Part shown: positions 26,098 to 34,390 of the stretch, in pieces
Layout: each line of letters begins with the position of its first letter
Position numbering within the stretch: the stretch's first letter is position 1
Assembly (NCBI GenBank): GCA_003045865.1
Contig: PZPB01000008.1
Coordinates: 8,702 to 60,175, forward strand
Direction of reading: 5' to 3'
From: Bacteroidota bacterium
GTDB lineage: Bacteria > Bacteroidota > Bacteroidia > Flavobacteriales > Schleiferiaceae
Length of the DNA stretch: 51,474 nt
The notes under the pieces: generated by a model
What the model was told of the DNA's origin: nothing
Seen by the model: the letters and a program-made list of their open reading frames with translations, nothing else
Database searches by the model: none
Program-made: the position numbers and the translations under genes

Positions 26098-27876
26098 ATG
26101 AAATCCCTAAGAAGTCTCAATAAATATATTTTTAAATACCGTTGGAAACTGCTCCTTGGGCTCTTTTTCGTAGCCATTTCGGTAATTTTCGGAATATTGC
26201 CCGCAGAATTAGTGCGCGAATCTTTTAATATCGTAGAAGAAGCCATTAAGCAATATCAGACCGACGAGAACTTCGATTACAGCGATTTACGCTCTAAGCT
26301 GGTACTTTTCGGTTTCATAATTATCGGTAGCTCCTTACTCAAAGGTCTCTTCATGTTCTTTATGCGCCAAACCATTATTGTTGCTAGTCGCCATATCGAA
26401 TATGATATGAAAAACGAAATCTTCGATCAATATCAAAAACTTTCCCTCGCCTTTTACAAGCGCAATAAAACGGGTGACTTAATGAACCGCATTAGCGAAG
26501 ATGTAAGCAGAGTAAGAATGTATCTCGGCCCAGCTATAATGTATACTTTTAACGTAGGTATTACGCTCCTGCTGATTGTTCCCATAATGTTTTACTGGAG
26601 TCCTCGCCTCACCCTTTACGTGCTGGCGCCTTTGCCCGTATTAGCGGGCTCCATTTATTATGTAAGTAAGAAAATTAATCAGAAAAGTGAACAAGTGCAG
26701 CGTCAGCTCAGCACTATTTCTTCTTTTGTGCAAGAAGCCTTTTCAGGGATTCGTGTTTTAAAGGCCTACGTCCGCGAAGAAAAGTCATTGCAAGATTTTG
26801 GCGATGAAGCCAATCACTATTTCGAGCGCAACAAAGAATTGTACCGCATCAACGCGCTCTTCTTCCCTCTCATGATTTTGCTAATTGGCATTTCTACCAT
26901 TCTTACTATTTTCATAGGTGGACAAGAAACGATTGCGGGTAAAATATCGCCTGGAGTTATTGCCCAATTTATCATCTATGTAAATATGCTTACTTGGCCC
27001 GTGGCCTCTATTGGTTGGGTTACCTCTTTGGTACAGCGCGCTGCGGCTAGTCAGGAAAGGATCAATGAATTTTTACGAATTGAACCAGAAATTGTAAACC
27101 CTAGCCAAGAAGACTTTAACTTTAAAGGTAATATCGAATTTAAAAATGTAAGCTTCCGCTATCCTGACACCGGAATAGAGGCACTAAAAAACCTTAGCTT
27201 TAGTTTAGAATCTGGAAAATCGCTCGCCATTGTAGGTAAAACGGGCAGTGGAAAAAGTACGATAGCAAATTTAGTAGCGCGTTTATATGATGTTGATTCT
27301 GGCGATATTCTAGTGGATGGCCAAAACATTAATAGAGTAAATCTTAATCATTTAAGGCAAAGCATTGGCTATGTACCGCAAGAAGCCTTTTTATTTAGCA
27401 CCGATATTGCACGCAATATTTCCTTTGGAATAGATGATAATTCCCTTGAATTGGTAGAAGAAGCGGCTAAAAATGCCCATCTACACGATAATATTATGGA
27501 GTTCCCCAATGGCTATCAAACCAAAGTGGGCGAAAGAGGGGTTACTTTAAGTGGTGGCCAAAAACAAAGATTAAGCATCGCTCGTGCCATTATTAAAAAA
27601 CCACCGGTCTTAATCCTCGACGATTGCTTGTCGGCAGTAGATACCGAAACAGAAGAAAAAATCCTTACCAATCTCAAAAAACTAATCGACCAAAGCACCT
27701 CTTTGATTATTAGTCATCGCGTTTCTTCGGTTAAAAATGCCGATCACATTATTGTACTGGAAGACGGCAAAGTGATTGAACAAGGTAAACATGCTGATTT
27801 AATGGAACTTAAGGGATATTATCAAAACATGTACGATCAACAGCTTTTAGAACAAGGAAAGAAAATGCTTAGCTAG
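26098..27876 (+). CDS. ABC exporter, fused membrane and ATPase domains (MsbA/YheI-like)
   Basis: A 592-residue half-transporter. An N-terminal six-helix membrane domain (about 1-310) precedes an ATPase domain with Walker A (GKTGSGKST), Q loop (YVPQEAF), signature LSGGQKQR, Walker B (VLILDD) and the H loop (ISHR). The residue after the Walker B aspartate, normally the catalytic glutamate, is Asp509 (ILDDCLSAVD). This is typical of the degenerate half in heterodimeric exporters such as BmrC/YheI. The ATG at 26098 gives the usual family start. A TTG five codons upstream is rejected. No second half-transporter is adjacent. The substrate is unknown. Confidence 0.92.
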   Translation: MKSLRSLNKYIFKYRWKLLLGLFFVAISVIFGILPAELVRESFNIVEEAIKQYQTDENFDYSDLRSKLVLFGFIIIGSSLLKGLFMFFMRQTIIVASRHIEYDMKNEIFDQYQKLSLAFYKRNKTGDLMNRISEDVSRVRMYLGPAIMYTFNVGITLLLIVPIMFYWSPRLTLYVLAPLPVLAGSIYYVSKKINQKSEQVQRQLSTISSFVQEAFSGIRVLKAYVREEKSLQDFGDEANHYFERNKELYRINALFFPLMILLIGISTILTIFIGGQETIAGKISPGVIAQFIIYVNMLTWPVASIGWVTSLVQRAAASQERINEFLRIEPEIVNPSQEDFNFKGNIEFKNVSFRYPDTGIEALKNLSFSLESGKSLAIVGKTGSGKSTIANLVARLYDVDSGDILVDGQNINRVNLNHLRQSIGYVPQEAFLFSTDIARNISFGIDDNSLELVEEAAKNAHLHDNIMEFPNGYQTKVGERGVTLSGGQKQRLSIARAIIKKPPVLILDDCLSAVDTETEEKILTNLKKLIDQSTSLIISHRVSSVKNADHIIVLEDGKVIEQGKHADLMELKGYYQNMYDQQLLEQGKKMLS

Positions 27877-27920
27877 CGGCTTATTTTTAGTGTATTGCTA
27901 AACAAAATCATTGTTTTTTT

Positions 27921-27928
27921 TAGATTTG
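27921..27928 (+). promoter_or_regulatory. -7 box for the DUF3276 gene
   Basis: TAGATTTG fits TAnnTTTG, 24 bases before the ATG at 27953. A TTG at 27895-27897 is 23 bases upstream. Confidence 0.5.
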
Positions 27929-27952
27929 CTCTAAGCTAATCAAGAAAAGAAC

Positions 27953-28357
27953 ATGAGCGACCACGGACAAAATGAGCAGGAAGAAATTCATTCTGAAGTA
28001 TTAAGAGCAGGTAGAAGAACCTATTTCTTTGATGTAAGAGCCACAAAGGCAGACGATTATTACCTGACTATTACAGAAAGTAAAAAGCATACCGCCGACA
28101 ACGGCAATGTATTTTATAAGAAGCACAAAATATACTTGTATAAAGAGGACTTCGACCAATTTCAGGATATGTTAAAGGAAGCCACCGACTATATTATCGA
28201 TAAGCGCGGGGAAGAAGTAATCTCTGATCGACATGAGCCGGATTACCAGAAAAAACATCATGGCGATTTCAATTATCAGGAAGAAGCCTTTAAAGAAGAA
28301 GATAATTCTGAGGAAAGCAATAAAGAGTTTACCGATGTCTCTTTCGAAGATATTTAG
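27953..28357 (+). CDS. DUF3276 (PUR-alpha-like) nucleic-acid-binding protein
   Basis: A 134-residue cytosolic protein. Residues 15-80 (LRAGRRTYFFDVRATKADD, then YYLTITESKK) match DUF3276, whose fold resembles eukaryotic PUR-alpha and binds single-stranded nucleic acid. The acidic tail (about 90-134) is low in complexity. It is found across Bacteroidota and spirochaetes. The cellular role is not settled. It has its own promoter-like box and a strong terminator. Confidence 0.88.
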   Translation: MSDHGQNEQEEIHSEVLRAGRRTYFFDVRATKADDYYLTITESKKHTADNGNVFYKKHKIYLYKEDFDQFQDMLKEATDYIIDKRGEEVISDRHEPDYQKKHHGDFNYQEEAFKEEDNSEESNKEFTDVSFEDI

Positions 28358-28377
28358 AGTACAGCCGATTTTTAAAC

Positions 28378-28415
28378 AAAAAGGGGATGCGATTTTAATC
28401 ACATCCCCTTTTCTA
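28378..28415. terminator. Bidirectional terminator
   Basis: AAAGGGGATG (28380-28389) and CATCCCCTTT (28402-28411) form the stem, extended by GAT/ATC past one mismatch to a TTTA loop. A and T runs flank it, so it can end both the DUF3276 gene and the convergent FMN reductase gene. Confidence 0.8.
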
Positions 28416-28443
28416 TTTTGTAGGAAAAATAGAATTCTCGGTT

Positions 28444-28965
28444 TTAAAATTCTAGAAACTCCTTCGCTTGCGCTTTTAACACCTGTAGAGTAGATTCGTC
28501 AGTCAATTCATTCTTCTCGTCTAAAAGTCCTTCTATCTTAGAAAGTGGCACTTGTAGAGAAAATACTTCTATTCGCAAATGGTGTAACACATCAGTAAGA
28601 TGCCCTAAACCACGAAGATTTCCTGCCCTTCCCGAAGCTACGCCCACTAAAGCGGCTTTTTTTCCTTTCCAGATATGGGGTTTTACGCCATCTAAGAAAG
28701 CCTTAAAAACGCCAGGATAACTGCCATTATACTCAGGAGCTACAATAACTAGGCGATCAGCGGGAATCAATTTTTGATTAATTATCTCTTGGGTTGCGGC
28801 GGTACGCCCTCCAAAGCTGTCGTTAAAAACAAAGCCCTCGGGTAATTCCGACAAATTAAATATCTGCACCTTCTGACCCAGAGCCTCTAAAATTGTTGCA
28901 TACTGAGAGACAACCTTTTGCGTAAGGTTTTGCGGGCGGTGCGTAGCACAAATTACGGTAATCAT
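28444..28965 (-). CDS. NADPH-dependent FMN reductase family
   Basis: A 173-residue flavodoxin-like oxidoreductase. It has VICATHRPQNLTQKV at the N-terminus, the flavin-ring segment VIVAPEYNGSYPGVFKAFLDG, and the KKAALVGVASGRAGNLRGL segment typical of the YieF/ChrR/azoreductase-like group. Such enzymes reduce FMN, quinones or azo dyes. The true substrate is not predictable. It is transcribed alone. Confidence 0.9.
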   Translation of the reverse strand: MITVICATHRPQNLTQKVVSQYATILEALGQKVQIFNLSELPEGFVFNDSFGGRTAATQEIINQKLIPADRLVIVAPEYNGSYPGVFKAFLDGVKPHIWKGKKAALVGVASGRAGNLRGLGHLTDVLHHLRIEVFSLQVPLSKIEGLLDEKNELTDESTLQVLKAQAKEFLEF

Positions 28966-29044
28966 CTTATTAAATTATTGTTGGTAAAACAAAGAAAAAA
29001 TCCTTTTCAAACTAACTAGAAATTGTAATTTAGGCTTCCTTTTA

Positions 29045-29105
29045 TTAGAGGGTAAGAATAACGTTGTTTCTTTAATAATTACCCTCTTAAAATAAAGGAA
29101 CAACG
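29045..29105 (+). promoter_or_regulatory. Two interleaved inverted repeats in the parA leader
   Basis: Arm A AGAGGGTAA (29047-29055) pairs with A' TTACCCTCT (29079-29087). Arm B CGTTGTTTCTTT (29062-29073) pairs with B' AAAGGAACAACG (29094-29105), 12 bp with one G-U. The order A-B-A'-B' is that of an H-type pseudoknot or of two mutually exclusive hairpins. A weak -7 box, TAATTTAG (29026-29033), lies just upstream, so the element would begin near the 5' end of the parA mRNA. Confidence 0.5.
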
Positions 29106-29140
29106 CAAGGAGCGAAAAAGATTATAAGGATTAATTATTT

Positions 29141-29920
29141 ATGGGAAAAATTGTAGCAATTGCCAATCAGAAAGGTGGCGTGGGGAAAACAACTACTGCT
29201 GTTAACCTCGCCGCAAGTCTAGGAGTTTTGGAAAAAAAGGTTTTAATTATTGATGCTGATCCTCAGGCTAACACCACTTCAGCTTTAGGTTATGACCCCG
29301 ACGAAATTAAGCTAGGTACTTACCAAGTTTTAGAACACGAATGCAAAGCAGTTGATGTCGTAGTTAGTACAAAAAATCCAAACTTGGATTTAATACCTGC
29401 CCAAATTGACCTAGTTGCCGCGGAAATAGAACTAGTAGATAAGGACCGTCGCGAGCACATGCTTAAAAGTGCATTGGAAGAAATTAAAGCACACTATGAT
29501 TATATTTTAATTGATTGTGCCCCTTCTTTAGGACTAATTACGCTAAACGCTTTAACTGCAGCAGATAGTGTTATCATCCCTATACAGTGCGAGTACTTCG
29601 CTTTAGAAGGTTTAGGCAAATTGCTGAACACAATTAAGAGCGTACAAAACATTCACAATCCCGATTTAGATATAGAAGGTTTATTACTTACCATGTTCGA
29701 CTCGCGCTTACGACTAAGTAACCAGGTTGTGGAAGAAGTGAAAACGCATTTCTCAAAAATGGTTTTTAATACCATAATTCAAAGAAATGTACGTTTAAGT
29801 GAGGCTCCGAGTTATGGTGAAACCATAATCATGTATGATGCTTCCAGTAATGGGGCTCAGAATTACTTAAATTTGGCGCGCGAATTTTTAGAGAAAAACG
29901 AAGCGATAGAAGCAGAGTAA
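29141..29920 (+). CDS. parA: Chromosome partitioning ATPase ParA (Soj)
   Basis: A deviant Walker ATPase of 259 residues that moves ParB-parS complexes over the nucleoid. The deviant Walker A is KGGVGKTT (11-18), with [29 protein letters not shown] and [12 protein letters not shown] following. The short N-terminus without a DNA-binding extension marks the chromosomal (Soj) type. parB follows 18 bases later. A structured leader lies at 29045-29105. No canonical parS was recognised in the window. Confidence 0.96.
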   Translation: MGKIVAIANQKGGVGKTTTAVNLAASLGVLEKKVLIIDADPQANTTSALGYDPDEIKLGTYQVLEHECKAVDVVVSTKNPNLDLIPAQIDLVAAEIELVDKDRREHMLKSALEEIKAHYDYILIDCAPSLGLITLNALTAADSVIIPIQCEYFALEGLGKLLNTIKSVQNIHNPDLDIEGLLLTMFDSRLRLSNQVVEEVKTHFSKMVFNTIIQRNVRLSEAPSYGETIIMYDASSNGAQNYLNLAREFLEKNEAIEAE

Positions 29921-29938
29921 AAAAATTTAGAATAATAG

Positions 29939-30829
29939 ATGGCAGCACCAAAAAGAAGAGCAATGGGCAAAGGCTTAGCCGCGCTACTCAAGGACAATGC
30001 AGAATTAAATTCGGCGGAAGACACAAATGCGGATCAGGTGATTGGCACGATTGCCGAGCTTGATATCGCTGATATTCAAGCTAATCCAGATCAACCGCGG
30101 ACTATCTTTGATGCGGAAGCATTAGACGAACTAGCACAGTCTATCAAGGCTCTAGGGATAATCCAACCCATTACCGTGCGCAAAGCCGGGCCATCTAAAT
30201 TTGAGATTATTAGTGGGGAAAGACGTTTTCGTGCCGCTAAAATTGCTGGGTTAGAAAGCATTCCTGCTTACATTAGGTTAGCCGACGACCAAAGCATGTT
30301 GGAAATGGCTTTGGTGGAAAACATTCAAAGGGAAGAATTAGATCCCATTGAAGTGGCCTTAAGCTACGAGCGTTTAATTGACGAATGCCAGCTTACGCAA
30401 GAAGAAATGAGTATCCGCGTTGGAAAAAAACGCTCTACTATTACCAATTATTTACGCTTATTAAAATTACAGCCGCTTATTCAGGCAGGCTTACGCGATA
30501 AAATGATTGCCGTAGGACATGCTCGGGCGCTCATTAATATTAGCAACGAAGAAGATCAAATCAACCTTTATCAAGAGGTAATAGCTAAAGATCTTAGCGT
30601 TCGACAGGTGGAAGAAGCCACCCGAAAACTAAAAGAAGGTCTTAGCAAAACTACCCAGCGCGAAAAGCCCCCCCTTGCCGAAAAGTATATGCGTATACAC
30701 GAAGAATTGAAAGAACACCTCGAGGCCGATGTGGAATTAAATCGCAATAACCGTGGTCGTGGGAAAATTACCATCACCTTTAAAAATGACCAAGAATTAG
30801 AGCGACTGCTGGACCTACTAAAAAACTAA
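29939..30829 (+). CDS. parB: Chromosome partitioning protein ParB (Spo0J)
   Basis: A parS-binding CTP-dependent clamp, 296 residues. The N-terminal domain has QPITVRKAGPSKFEIISGE (ending in the ERRFRAAK box), followed by ENIQREELDPIEVA, a helix-turn-helix (SIRVGKKRSTITNYLRLL), and a C-terminal dimerisation segment (about 255-296). The length is normal. It is in an operon with parA and the genes that follow. The next start is 1 base after its stop. Confidence 0.96.
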   Translation: MAAPKRRAMGKGLAALLKDNAELNSAEDTNADQVIGTIAELDIADIQANPDQPRTIFDAEALDELAQSIKALGIIQPITVRKAGPSKFEIISGERRFRAAKIAGLESIPAYIRLADDQSMLEMALVENIQREELDPIEVALSYERLIDECQLTQEEMSIRVGKKRSTITNYLRLLKLQPLIQAGLRDKMIAVGHARALINISNEEDQINLYQEVIAKDLSVRQVEEATRKLKEGLSKTTQREKPPLAEKYMRIHEELKEHLEADVELNRNNRGRGKITITFKNDQELERLLDLLKN

Positions 30830-30830
30830 A

Positions 30831-31403
30831 GTGCCCAAGTTTACCTTGCTCCATATCAGTTTTCTCTTCCTGTTTTTCTTCTCTGCTAACCTTCGAGCTC
30901 AAGAAGAATTAAAAGCTACTGCGGTGGATACAATTCAGGTGGATTCGGCAGAAGTTCATTCTGTAAGTAAAGCAACTTGGCTTTCTACCGCGCTACCAGG
31001 AGCAGGACAGTACTACAATAAGGCTTATTGGAAAATGCCTATTATTTATGGTGGATTAGGCGCCTGTATTTATATGGCCATTGATAACCACCAATCTTAT
31101 CGTCGCTATTTAGATGCTTTTTTTCTGCGTATTGATACCAATGCCACCGCAACAGATCAGTACCTGAATATTTATAGTGAAAGGGAACTTATCGAGCTGC
31201 AGAATATCTACCGCGATTGGCGCGATTTAGCCATTATTATTGGTGCCGTTGTTTGGGCTCTTAATGTAGTAGATGCCCATGTAGATGCGCATCTCTACGA
31301 TTATAATGTTAATGATGACCTCTCCTTGAGAGTAGAACCAAATATGTTTTTTGTGAATAATTTGCCCGCAGTAGGACTGCGGCTAAGACTTGATTTGCAA
31401 TGA
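30831..31403 (+). CDS. DUF5683 protein, exported
   Basis: A 190-residue protein that begins with GTG and a signal peptide (PKFTLLHISFLFLFFFSANLRAQ). The core carries STALPGAGQYYNKAYWKMP, the DUF5683 signature, then two hydrophobic segments (about 67-83 and 125-143). The family is common in Bacteroidota between parB and dapB, as here. Its function is unknown. It overlaps dapB by four bases (ATGA). Confidence 0.87.
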   Translation: MPKFTLLHISFLFLFFFSANLRAQEELKATAVDTIQVDSAEVHSVSKATWLSTALPGAGQYYNKAYWKMPIIYGGLGACIYMAIDNHQSYRRYLDAFFLRIDTNATATDQYLNIYSERELIELQNIYRDWRDLAIIIGAVVWALNVVDAHVDAHLYDYNVNDDLSLRVEPNMFFVNNLPAVGLRLRLDLQ

Positions 31404-32113
31404 AAGTAGCACTTATTGGCTATGGCAAAATGGGCCATATTATTGAACAAAAGCTTATAGAACGGGGACATACTGTTGTGGCACGTTTCAATTCTCAAGG
31501 CATCGACTTAAGCGAATTAAAAAAAGCAGAAATCGCCATTGAGTTTAGTAAACCCGAATCGGCTTTCAACAATATTAAAACCAGTCTGGAAGCCGGTATT
31601 GCTGCAGTTTCTGGCACTACGGGTTGGCTGAAACACTATCCCGAAATCACCGCCCTTAGCCAAAGTAGAAAAGTAGGGTTTCTTTATGCCTCCAATTTCA
31701 GTTTAGGCGTTAATCTCTTCTTCGCCCTTAATAAAAAGTTGGCCGGGCTGATGGGTTCCTACCCGAGTTATCAAGCTAGTTTAACCGAGGTTCATCATTT
31801 GCAAAAGCTTGATGCTCCTAGTGGAACGGGTATTACATTAGCCGAGCAAATCTTAGCGGAAAATAGTCAGTATAAAAAATGGGAACTCAAGGAAAATGCT
31901 CAAAAAGATGATTTAAGCATCGAGGCTTTGCGCGAAGAGAATGTTCCCGGCACTCACATTATAAACTACGATAGCACAATTGATTCGATTAGCATAAAAC
32001 ACACCGCTCATAGCCGCGAAGGCTTTGCACTTGGTGCCGTTTTAGCCGCCGAATACCTTATTGATAAAACTGGCGTTTGCACCATGCAAGATGTCCTAAA
32101 TCTAAACGAATGA
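31400..32113 (+). CDS. dapB: 4-hydroxy-tetrahydrodipicolinate reductase
   Basis: The second committed step of lysine and meso-diaminopimelate synthesis, NAD(P)H-dependent. It is 237 residues, at the short end of the family (about 235-275). The Rossmann motif is IGYGKMGH (6-13). The catalytic region EVHHLQKLDAPSGTG holds the His-His and Lys residues. VSGTTGW is also conserved. ATGA overlaps join it to DUF5683 upstream and to lepB downstream. Confidence 0.95.
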   Translation: MKVALIGYGKMGHIIEQKLIERGHTVVARFNSQGIDLSELKKAEIAIEFSKPESAFNNIKTSLEAGIAAVSGTTGWLKHYPEITALSQSRKVGFLYASNFSLGVNLFFALNKKLAGLMGSYPSYQASLTEVHHLQKLDAPSGTGITLAEQILAENSQYKKWELKENAQKDDLSIEALREENVPGTHIINYDSTIDSISIKHTAHSREGFALGAVLAAEYLIDKTGVCTMQDVLNLNE

Positions 32114-33753
32114 ACGTAACTGAAACCCTAATTTTTCTTTTTGCCCTCTACTTTTACTATGGCCTTTTGGCCCTCCGTTTTATTCAAGGAGCAGGCTATA
32201 AAGCTTGGCAAGCATTAGTTCCTTTTTATAATATTTATATAATGACCAAGGTGATAGATCGTCCTTGGTGGTTTGTAATCCTCGCTATTTTACCCGTAGT
32301 AGGGAATATTATAATGGTGGTTATTTTTTATGAATTATTGCATGTTTACCGCATCGCAAATACAAAAAACACGGTTTTAGGGGTAATTACCCTAGGTCTC
32401 TATTTCGGTTACCTCGCCTTTACCAGCAAATTAAAATATGAGGGGCGCGATAAAGTTGAAATCCGCAAACATATTGGAGAGGGCTTCTCCTCCATCGTTT
32501 TTGCCATTGTGGCGGCTACATTAATCCGTGCCTTCACCTTCGAAGCCTTTACAATTCCTACGCCCTCCATGGAAAAATCTTTGATGGTGGGTGATTTCCT
32601 CTTCGTTAGCAAATTGCAATATGGCAGTCGCTTACCAATGACGCCTTTTTCGCTTCCGCTGATGCATAACAAAATACCTTTCACCAATATAAAAGCCTTT
32701 AGCGATAAGATAAAATTCCCCTACTTACGTTTCCCGAAAATTACCGATGTAGAACGTAACGACCCTGTGGTTTTTAACTACCCCATGGAAGATGAATACC
32801 CTATCGACAAGCGTGAGCATTACGTAAAACGCTGTGTGGGCCTTCCGGGAGATACCCTTAAAATTGTAGATAGAGAAATCTATATCAATGGTGAAATCAA
32901 TCAATTACCCGACTTAGCTGATCGCCAATTCGAATATTTTGTTCGTACGAATAGTACGCCGCTTAATCCGATTATGGTTAAAGATCGCTTCGACATTAAT
33001 ATGTTAACCGAAGGCGAACAAAGAGAAAAGCAAGAACGTGGCGCGGCTAGTTTAATAAATCGCGGGCCTGATTTCCACGAATACATTGTAACCATAAGCG
33101 ATTCACAAATCGAAGAGTTTAAAGCGATGCCTAATGTGGTTGAAGTAGAAGTAATTAATAGCGAAATAAACCTTCAAGATTATCCTGCCGATATCTCTCC
33201 TACTCTTTATCAAATTTATCACACTTATACTCCTTATCAAGTTAATAGCGAGATATTCCCTAATCCCGCAAATAGCAAAGACATTTTATTCAAATGGACG
33301 CGCGATAATTATGGACCCATTGTATTGCCAAAAGCTGGTGCTTCAGTAGAACTTACCGTAAATAACATTCACCTTTATCGTCGTATAATTGAGGTTTATG
33401 AAGGGAATACCCTTAAGCAAGAGGGAAATAATTTCAGTATTAATGGTGAGGCAGCCACCCACTATACCTTTAAGCAAGGTTATTACTGGATGATGGGAGA
33501 TAATCGCCATAATTCTTTGGATAGCCGCTACTGGGGCTTTGTTCCCGAAGATCACATTGTGGGTAAACCGGTTTTCATTTGGATGAGCTACGATAAATTT
33601 GCTCGTTCTTCGGGCGATAAAATTAGAACCGACCGCGTCTTTAGTTTAGCTGGCGGCGATGGTGAACGTAAATCCTATTTCTGGCCATTTTTGGTACTTG
33701 TAGTTATTGGTTACGCTATTAATTTTTGGCTCAAAAAGAAAAAAGCTGCCTAA
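32110..33753 (+). CDS. lepB: Signal peptidase I (extended Bacteroidota form)
   Basis: Membrane serine protease that cleaves Sec signal peptides. At 547 residues it is much longer than E. coli LepB (324). About four hydrophobic segments precede the catalytic core. Ser153 (PTPSMEKSL) and the general base Lys240 (HYVKRCVGLPGD) are present, as is the GDNRHNSLDSRYWGF box near the end. Between the Lys box and this last box lies an insert of about 200 residues. One more helix closes the chain. The ATG at 32110 overlaps the dapB stop. A longer frame from 32077 is rejected as it lacks any family match. Confidence 0.95.
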   Translation: MNVTETLIFLFALYFYYGLLALRFIQGAGYKAWQALVPFYNIYIMTKVIDRPWWFVILAILPVVGNIIMVVIFYELLHVYRIANTKNTVLGVITLGLYFGYLAFTSKLKYEGRDKVEIRKHIGEGFSSIVFAIVAATLIRAFTFEAFTIPTPSMEKSLMVGDFLFVSKLQYGSRLPMTPFSLPLMHNKIPFTNIKAFSDKIKFPYLRFPKITDVERNDPVVFNYPMEDEYPIDKREHYVKRCVGLPGDTLKIVDREIYINGEINQLPDLADRQFEYFVRTNSTPLNPIMVKDRFDINMLTEGEQREKQERGAASLINRGPDFHEYIVTISDSQIEEFKAMPNVVEVEVINSEINLQDYPADISPTLYQIYHTYTPYQVNSEIFPNPANSKDILFKWTRDNYGPIVLPKAGASVELTVNNIHLYRRIIEVYEGNTLKQEGNNFSINGEAATHYTFKQGYYWMMGDNRHNSLDSRYWGFVPEDHIVGKPVFIWMSYDKFARSSGDKIRTDRVFSLAGGDGERKSYFWPFLVLVVIGYAINFWLKKKKAA

Positions 33754-34359
33754 TTGAAAGCTGCACTTTTTAGTATTACTTACTGGGGACCAATCTCCTA
33801 CTTTGCCAAAATGCTGCAATATGATCAGTTGGTTTTAGAAGCGAAAGAAAGCTTTAGTAAACAGACTTATCGCAATCGCACTTATGTAGATGGGCCGAAT
33901 GGTGCCCTAATGCTCAACCTTAGTGTAAATCACCAATCATCAAGGCAAATTGATTTAATCACTTTAAATCAAGCAGAAAATTGGGCTCAGAAACACTGGC
34001 AGGCGCTACAAACCTCCTATGGCTCTAGTCCGTTTTTTGATGCCATATCGGCCGACTTGGAAGCCCTTTACCAAAAGCCCTATCAGCGTTTATGGGACTT
34101 AAATCTTGATACCTTTAAACTCGTTTGCAAATGGCTGCGCATCCAGCCACAGCTGACCTACAGCGAAGATTGGCATGAACTAAGTACTAATTGTGATGAT
34201 TATAGAAACTATTTTCATCCTAAGAAAAATCTAGAAAAAAACCTTCCCTATTACCCGCAAGTTTTTGAGCACAAAGGCGGATTCAAAGAAAATCTTTCTA
34301 TTCTCGATCTGATTTGCAACGAAGGACCCGCTGCTTTTGATTATTTAACGCAGCTTTAA
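33754..34359 (+). CDS. WbqC family protein
   Basis: A 201-residue cytosolic protein beginning with TTG directly after the lepB stop (TAATTG). FSITYWGPISYFAKMLQYD and the YRNRTYVDGPNG segment match the WbqC family, named from an O-antigen cluster gene. The biochemical role is unproven. It is often next to lepB in Flavobacteriia, and the zero-base spacing suggests translational coupling. Confidence 0.87.
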   Translation: MKAALFSITYWGPISYFAKMLQYDQLVLEAKESFSKQTYRNRTYVDGPNGALMLNLSVNHQSSRQIDLITLNQAENWAQKHWQALQTSYGSSPFFDAISADLEALYQKPYQRLWDLNLDTFKLVCKWLRIQPQLTYSEDWHELSTNCDDYRNYFHPKKNLEKNLPYYPQVFEHKGGFKENLSILDLICNEGPAAFDYLTQL

Positions 34360-34390
34360 TTTGTACTTTCGTGGCAAGTTTAGAAAAATT

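Noticed and set aside
29141-30829. A parS centromere site near parAB
   Set aside because: No 16-bp palindrome like the common parS (TGTTnCACGTGnAACA) was recognised. The repeats at 29045-29105 do not match it.
32077-32109. Longer lepB start inside dapB
   Set aside because: The extra residues do not look like a LepB N-terminus, and the ATG at 32110 makes a typical ATGA overlap with the dapB stop.
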